The translations under genes were made by a program, and so were the position numbers. A stretch of 9,191 nt of DNA from positions 1 through 9,191 of the forward strand of contig QJYE01000535.1 in NCBI GenBank assembly GCA_003235785.1. Reading direction: 5' to 3'. The DNA comes from Nitrospirota bacterium (lineage in GTDB: Bacteria; Nitrospirota; Nitrospiria; Nitrospirales; UBA8639). Below, piece after piece: positions 6,022 through 9,191 of the stretch; positions within the stretch are counted from its first letter, which is position 1, and the number at the start of each line of letters is the position of its first letter. The notes beneath the pieces are model-generated. The model saw only the letters and a list, made by a program, of their open reading frames with translations, was not told where the DNA came from and searched no databases.

Positions 6022-7821
6022 CTAACTGACGGCCAAGACTGGTTCCTTGGAGGCTTGCGGCTCAGCCTCTACTATTTTCTTTTCTACGATCTGCATAGCC
6101 AGATCAAGGGCCGCAGTAAAGTGTTCACAAATATTATTCTCCTGGAGTCTGGACAGTTCATTTAAATCGCCAAGAACCTGCCGAGTCCTTGGAGACATAC
6201 CAGCCGTCAACACCGCCACCCCACGACAATTAGCAGCTTCAATTAAATCACCCAACGCATAGGCACCAGACAAATCCAACTCATCCAGCCATTTGCACCG
6301 AATGATGAGGACATCTTTGCCTCCAAGATGCTCAACGGTCTCATTCATCCAATCGATCGCTCCGAAAAATAAGGGACCGTGTGGGCGAACGATGAGAATC
6401 CGCTCTCGAGCCACATGTTCAAAGCGACCACTTACTTCTCCCATATTGGCCCCATTTTGGCTGATCTTACGGGCGTATTCTCTGGCAAGAGCAAAAATAA
6501 GGTCCTCTTCTTCCTGCTTCACATCTTCATCCCGTTGATTGAGTTCAGCTTTATAGCGATCGGATTGGTCTTTCACAAAACGGAAAAACGCCACCGCGAG
6601 CCCCATGGCCATAGCCGATAACAAGTTCCAAAACACCGTCATGATTACCACCAGGCCAAATACCATCAAGTCGGAGGTGGGCAGCCTTCGTACCACCGGC
6701 AGCACCCGCATATCCAGAATGTCATACCCGGCCTTGAGGAGAATGCCTGCCAAAGCGCAAAGAGGGATCGAGGCGGCAAGCGACCCAAGGCCGAGAATAA
6801 ATGAAAGCAGGACAAGACCCATCGTGATCGATGCCAAACGCGTACGCGCTCCGCTCTGGATATTGACGACACAGGGCATGGTATTAGTGGCTCCACCCAA
6901 CCCCCCGACCAATCCTGAAAATAAATTCGCCGATCCTTGGGCGACCAATTCCCGGTCACTGTTATGATGAGTGCCGGTCATATTATCTACGATGAGACAG
7001 GTGAGCAGGCTATCGAATATACAGAGTCCAGCTAGGGCAGCAGCCGGGACAAAGGCCTCTCTTAAAAGTTCGAGATTCGGAAGGTACAGCTCAGGAAAGC
7101 CGGTGGGAACATCTCCGATTTTAGGAATATCCAAGCCCAATAGGGTAGTAGCAGCCGTCCCAACAAACAACCCGATCAACGGCCCCGGCAACCAGGTGAC
7201 CGGTGAAATTTTTGGCCACATCATGACAATCAATAATGTGAGCATCCCAATTCCTACGGCGGGCAAAGATGTATGCATGATGCTTGAAGGCAATTCCGTA
7301 ATGGCAGCCGTGATGCTCTTGGCACCAGGGAGTCCTAGAAATGGATTAAGCTGAAGCAACATGTATAAGAACCCGAGTCCGGTCATAAATCCCGAAATGA
7401 CCGAATAGGGAGTGAACTTAATAAACTGTCCGAGCTTCAACAATCCCAGCACGATTAAAATAAACCCGGCTAAGGCGATGGTTGTAAAAATAAAGACGAG
7501 ATTGGGGGATCCATCCGGCAATTGATGGGTCTGGGCTATGGTAAGGATTTGAATGGTCATCGGCCCCGTTGGTCCGCCGACCGACCAGGCTGATCCACTT
7601 AAGGGTCCAGCAACAAGACCGGCTGCCACAGCCGACCACATCCCGGCAATGGCCCCCAACCCAGAGGCCACACCAAAGGCCAAGGCCATGGGCAGAACCA
7701 CCATCGCCACCGTCACGCCCGCCAAGACATCCCCCCTCACATGGCTGCCCAAACCTTTAAAGTTTTCCTTGAAATTAAAATCTTTCAAATATCCACCAAT
7801 GCTCGCCATCACTTGCTCCAT
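6022..7821 (-). CDS. SulP (SLC26) anion transporter with STAS domain, BicA-like, probable bicarbonate carrier
   Basis: This 599-residue inner-membrane carrier has a SulP transport domain (about 25-415) and a cytoplasmic STAS domain (about 471-580, with DLSG at 516-519). Compared from memory with cyanobacterial BicA, the match is unusually close. Examples are LPMALAFGVASG (43-54), PTGPMT (84-89), PYSVISGFMTG (138-148), LQLNPFLG, a block around HNSDREL, and VVNIQSGART (318-327). The residues equivalent to the BicA Na+ site are largely kept: D270 and T274 in FDSLLT, and T314. BicA performs low-affinity, high-flux Na+/HCO3- symport, so bicarbonate is the best guess, but SulP members also carry sulfate or carboxylates. 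A charged linker of about 50 residues (about 418-470, rich in Glu, Asp, Lys and Arg) separates the two domains and seems longer than in BicA. The ATG at 7821 has GGAGG 9 nt upstream. The gene is first in an operon with nhaB and sits behind a sigma-54 promoter match. Confidence 0.92.
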   Translation of the reverse strand: MEQVMASIGGYLKDFNFKENFKGLGSHVRGDVLAGVTVAMVVLPMALAFGVASGLGAIAGMWSAVAAGLVAGPLSGSAWSVGGPTGPMTIQILTIAQTHQLPDGSPNLVFIFTTIALAGFILIVLGLLKLGQFIKFTPYSVISGFMTGLGFLYMLLQLNPFLGLPGAKSITAAITELPSSIMHTSLPAVGIGMLTLLIVMMWPKISPVTWLPGPLIGLFVGTAATTLLGLDIPKIGDVPTGFPELYLPNLELLREAFVPAAALAGLCIFDSLLTCLIVDNMTGTHHNSDRELVAQGSANLFSGLVGGLGGATNTMPCVVNIQSGARTRLASITMGLVLLSFILGLGSLAASIPLCALAGILLKAGYDILDMRVLPVVRRLPTSDLMVFGLVVIMTVFWNLLSAMAMGLAVAFFRFVKDQSDRYKAELNQRDEDVKQEEEDLIFALAREYARKISQNGANMGEVSGRFEHVARERILIVRPHGPLFFGAIDWMNETVEHLGGKDVLIIRCKWLDELDLSGAYALGDLIEAANCRGVAVLTAGMSPRTRQVLGDLNELSRLQENNICEHFTAALDLAMQIVEKKIVEAEPQASKEPVLAVS

Positions 7822-7870
7822 TCCTATTCCCCTCCGCCTAGTTGGTCATCGTTTCTCAGGAAGGCAATGC

Positions 7871-7890
7871 AATTACTCAAAATTACTCAA
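7871..7890. repeat. Perfect 10-bp tandem duplication at the predicted transcript start
   Basis: AATTACTCAA occurs twice in direct succession (7871-7880 and 7881-7890). On the transcribed minus strand this reads TTGAGTAATT twice. If the sigma-54 promoter at 7903-7917 is real, initiation should fall near 7890-7892, so the repeat would form the first 20 nt of the SulP-nhaB mRNA. It could be an operator, an initial-transcript element or a chance slippage product. Confidence 0.6.
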
Positions 7891-7902
7891 CCAGGTATAC
7901 CC

Positions 7903-7917
7903 GCAAATCACATGCCA
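7903..7917 (-). promoter_or_regulatory. Sigma-54 (-24/-12) promoter of the SulP-nhaB operon
   Basis: On the minus strand the sequence reads TGGCATG, four bases, then TTGC. The consensus is TGGCACG-N4-TTGCW, and the invariant GG (7916-7915) and GC (7904-7903) are separated by exactly 10 bp. Only one base of the -24 heptamer differs (T for C). Predicted initiation is near 7890-7892, giving a leader of about 70 nt before the SulP ATG. The window also encodes an NtrC-type activator with an intact GAFTGA motif, which makes a functional sigma-54 promoter here more likely than a chance match. Confidence 0.65.
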
Positions 7918-7998
7918 ACAACCAAAAGGACTGGCTTGCCGAATAATCATGTGCTTTTCTTGTAAATTCCCAAATATTCCGTCGAGAGGTCACATGAA

Positions 7999-8026
7999 CG
8001 TCTCAGCCTTAGCTTCCATAGAGACG
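7999..8026. promoter_or_regulatory. Dyad CGTCTC-N16-GAGACG, candidate activator site
   Basis: The two half-sites are perfect complements (7999-8004 and 8021-8026). The centre lies about 97 bp upstream of the -24 element, a usual distance for a bacterial enhancer-binding protein. The wide 16-bp spacer makes it less typical than an NtrC site, so this is a weak call. Confidence 0.25.
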
Positions 8027-8077
8027 CTTCTGTGCGAATTCGTACGGTGTGCCCTGAGCGAAATTAAAAGGTTGTCA

Positions 8078-8105
8078 GGAATGGGTCCCAACCATCGACC
8101 ATTCC
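8078..8105. promoter_or_regulatory. Inverted repeat GGAATGG-N14-CCATTCC
   Basis: The two 7-bp arms (8078-8084 and 8099-8105) are perfect complements around a 14-nt loop. Reading on the minus strand, the dyad begins about 52 nt after the barrel gene stop codon and is followed after a few bases by only four T, so it could be a weak terminator of that gene. A protein-binding dyad is equally possible. Confidence 0.3.
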
Positions 8106-8108
8106 CCT

Positions 8109-8122
8109 TTGAAATATTTCAA
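8109..8122. promoter_or_regulatory. 14-bp perfect palindrome TTGAAATATTTCAA, candidate enhancer site
   Basis: The sequence equals its own reverse complement across all 14 bases with no spacer. It lies 34 bp after the barrel gene stop codon and about 200 bp upstream of the sigma-54 -24 element. That distance is within the range at which NtrC-family activators bind and loop DNA. No T-tract follows it, so it is not a good terminator. The link to the regulator in this window is inference. Confidence 0.4.
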
Positions 8123-8156
8123 GAAATGGAAAATGAAAGAACGGAGGATTGCGAAA

Positions 8157-9191
8157 CTAGAAGGTAAGCGTGGCCATCGTATACACATAATTGACATCAG
8201 TCGTACCAGGGCTTTGTGGGACGCGATCAAAGTAAGAACCTTTGAAAAAACGGGTAAATCCCACCTCAAATATTGTATGCCGAAAATAACCAGCCTGAGG
8301 GGCCCAATTAATCGAGGTATCAAACAAATTGCCGAGGAAAGTACCCGCTCGACCGGTCTGATCCTGTAGACCGCTGCCCACAAAAGGACCGCGGCCATCG
8401 GCCAGCCAGAAAGTCCGGTGAGAGACCATCAACGTGACTGTGGAGGTCGGGTGGAAGGTCGAGCGAAATCCAACGGGTGACAAAATATTGGATGGAAAGA
8501 TAATCCCCAAAATTCCAGTCGGACCGTATTCTGCGCGGCGTTTGGCGAACAAGAAATTAAAATTCTTTCTCGGATCGACGTCCCCCGACGCATAGTCAAA
8601 CAGATAGACAAACCGGAAGGGCCAATCCGTTCCAAAACTATAGCCCACCTCACCATGATGCCGATGTGCGAAGTGATTCGAATGATCGACCTCCCCGATT
8701 TGATAGATCGATTCTATCTCATAATCAAATTGCTTTGTGGCTGGCAGGGCAAACACCCGAAATCCTATCGTGGAAGCATTTAGTTTTTGAAGCTTATTCC
8801 CCTGATTCAGTTGAAAGAAATACAACTCCCCATTGGCCCATGGGATATGACGGCTGGAAATCGCCGCACCCGAAAAATAGGTGCTAGGGGTGTTCCAATC
8901 CGGGCTGACCGTATGTCGTTGAACAGGTCGTGTGACAAAGGCCCGAAGTCCCCACTCATGGTTGTTGTCCGATCCCAGGGTCAATTGCACGCCATCAAAT
9001 GATGGAGTAAAGCTTCCAAACCGATGTCCCGCTACGAGACGCCCTTTCCCAAAATCCATGATCAAACGCCCAACCTCAAATTTACCGGAACTCCCCGTTC
9101 CCAAAAAGTTTTGAGATACCAGATCAAGATGGAGTTGGAAAATATCCAGATGATCCACAAAAATCGGTTGGTGTTCCTGTCCCCTATCAGC
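8157..9191 (-). CDS. Alginate-export-family outer-membrane beta-barrel, partial at the N terminus
   Basis: Only the C-terminal 344 codons are present; the frame stays open to the window edge, so the GTG at 9158 should not be taken as the start. The sequence shows alternating hydrophobic and polar strands. It contains the blocks typical of alginate-export (AlgE-like) barrels: EVGRLIMDFGKGRLV, then SFDGVQLTL, later DYASGD followed by NFLFAKRRAEYG, and a final strand ending in phenylalanine (MATLTF), the usual C-terminal signal for outer-membrane insertion. Proteins of this group form outer-membrane channels. Most members outside alginate producers have unknown substrates, and no alginate genes are visible here. 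A 335-bp gap with its own promoter separates it from the SulP operon, so it is probably a different transcription unit, although a channel for anions next to an anion carrier would make functional sense. Confidence 0.85.
   Translation of the reverse strand, partial: ADRGQEHQPIFVDHLDIFQLHLDLVSQNFLGTGSSGKFEVGRLIMDFGKGRLVAGHRFGSFTPSFDGVQLTLGSDNNHEWGLRAFVTRPVQRHTVSPDWNTPSTYFSGAAISSRHIPWANGELYFFQLNQGNKLQKLNASTIGFRVFALPATKQFDYEIESIYQIGEVDHSNHFAHRHHGEVGYSFGTDWPFRFVYLFDYASGDVDPRKNFNFLFAKRRAEYGPTGILGIIFPSNILSPVGFRSTFHPTSTVTLMVSHRTFWLADGRGPFVGSGLQDQTGRAGTFLGNLFDTSINWAPQAGYFRHTIFEVGFTRFFKGSYFDRVPQSPGTTDVNYVYTMATLTF

Larger units (their letters stand above)
7822..8156. other. Regulatory gap between the barrel gene and the SulP operon
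   Basis: This 335-bp gap contains no supported gene but is dense in symmetry elements. From the SulP start upstream they are: the ribosome binding site GGAGG (7831-7835), a tandem repeat (7871-7890), an 8-bp palindrome GGTATACC (7894-7901), the sigma-54 element (7903-7917), a CGTCTC/GAGACG dyad (7999-8026), a GGAATGG/CCATTCC dyad (8078-8105) and a 14-bp palindrome (8109-8122). Neither of the two distal dyads is followed by a strong T-tract in the minus direction, so a classical terminator for the barrel gene is not evident. Confidence 0.5.

Noticed and set aside
7553..8167. 204-codon plus-strand ORF antisense to the SulP gene start and the regulatory gap
   Set aside because: It is the shadow of the SulP coding frame followed by intergenic DNA. 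It has no ribosome binding site and no coherent domain.
9156..9158. GTG at 9158 as the true start of the beta-barrel protein
   Set aside because: The frame stays open upstream to the window edge, there is no ribosome binding site, and the protein would lack a signal peptide that an outer-membrane barrel needs.

Overview
The window looks like chromosome from a free-living Gram-negative bacterium, most plausibly a Nitrospira-like member of the Nitrospirota. This is inference. It rests on the combination of a bicarbonate-type SulP carrier, an alginate-export-family outer-membrane barrel, a CHASE3/PAS kinase with an NtrC-type regulator, and moderate GC content (about half, judged by eye). No rRNA, tRNA, insertion sequence or CRISPR array was seen. 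Apart from one tiny ORF at the left end, every supported gene lies on the minus strand, so transcription runs from right to left.

Layout in transcription order: (1) 8157-9191, the C-terminal part of an outer-membrane beta-barrel of the alginate-export type, cut by the window edge. (2) 7822-8156, a 335-bp regulatory gap. It holds a strong sigma-54 (-24/-12) promoter match, a 14-bp perfect palindrome, two other dyads and a perfect 10-bp tandem repeat at the predicted transcript start. (3) 6022-7821, a SulP anion carrier that closely resembles the cyanobacterial Na+/HCO3- symporter BicA, followed after 59 bp by (4) 4301-5962, a clear NhaB Na+/H+ antiporter; the two look like one operon. (5) 3774-4300, a gap with no convincing long gene. 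(6) 1848-3773, a membrane-bound CHASE3-HAMP-PAS histidine kinase, followed 3 nt later by (7) 456-1844, an NtrC-family response regulator with an intact GAFTGA sigma-54 contact motif. (8) On the plus strand, 332-427 encodes a 31-residue single-pass membrane peptide with an excellent ribosome binding site. (9) 1-170 is a GC-rich, hairpin-forming sequence that looks like a dispersed intergenic repeat.

Working model (inference): the SulP carrier brings in bicarbonate (or another anion) with Na+, and NhaB exports the Na+ in exchange for protons. Together they form a sodium-cycling anion-uptake module suited to an autotroph. The adjacent kinase/regulator pair is of the type that requires sigma-54, and the SulP-NhaB operon has a sigma-54 promoter with candidate upstream enhancer palindromes. 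The window may therefore hold a self-contained signal-to-transport circuit. Substrate, signal and regulator-target pairing all remain unproven from sequence.
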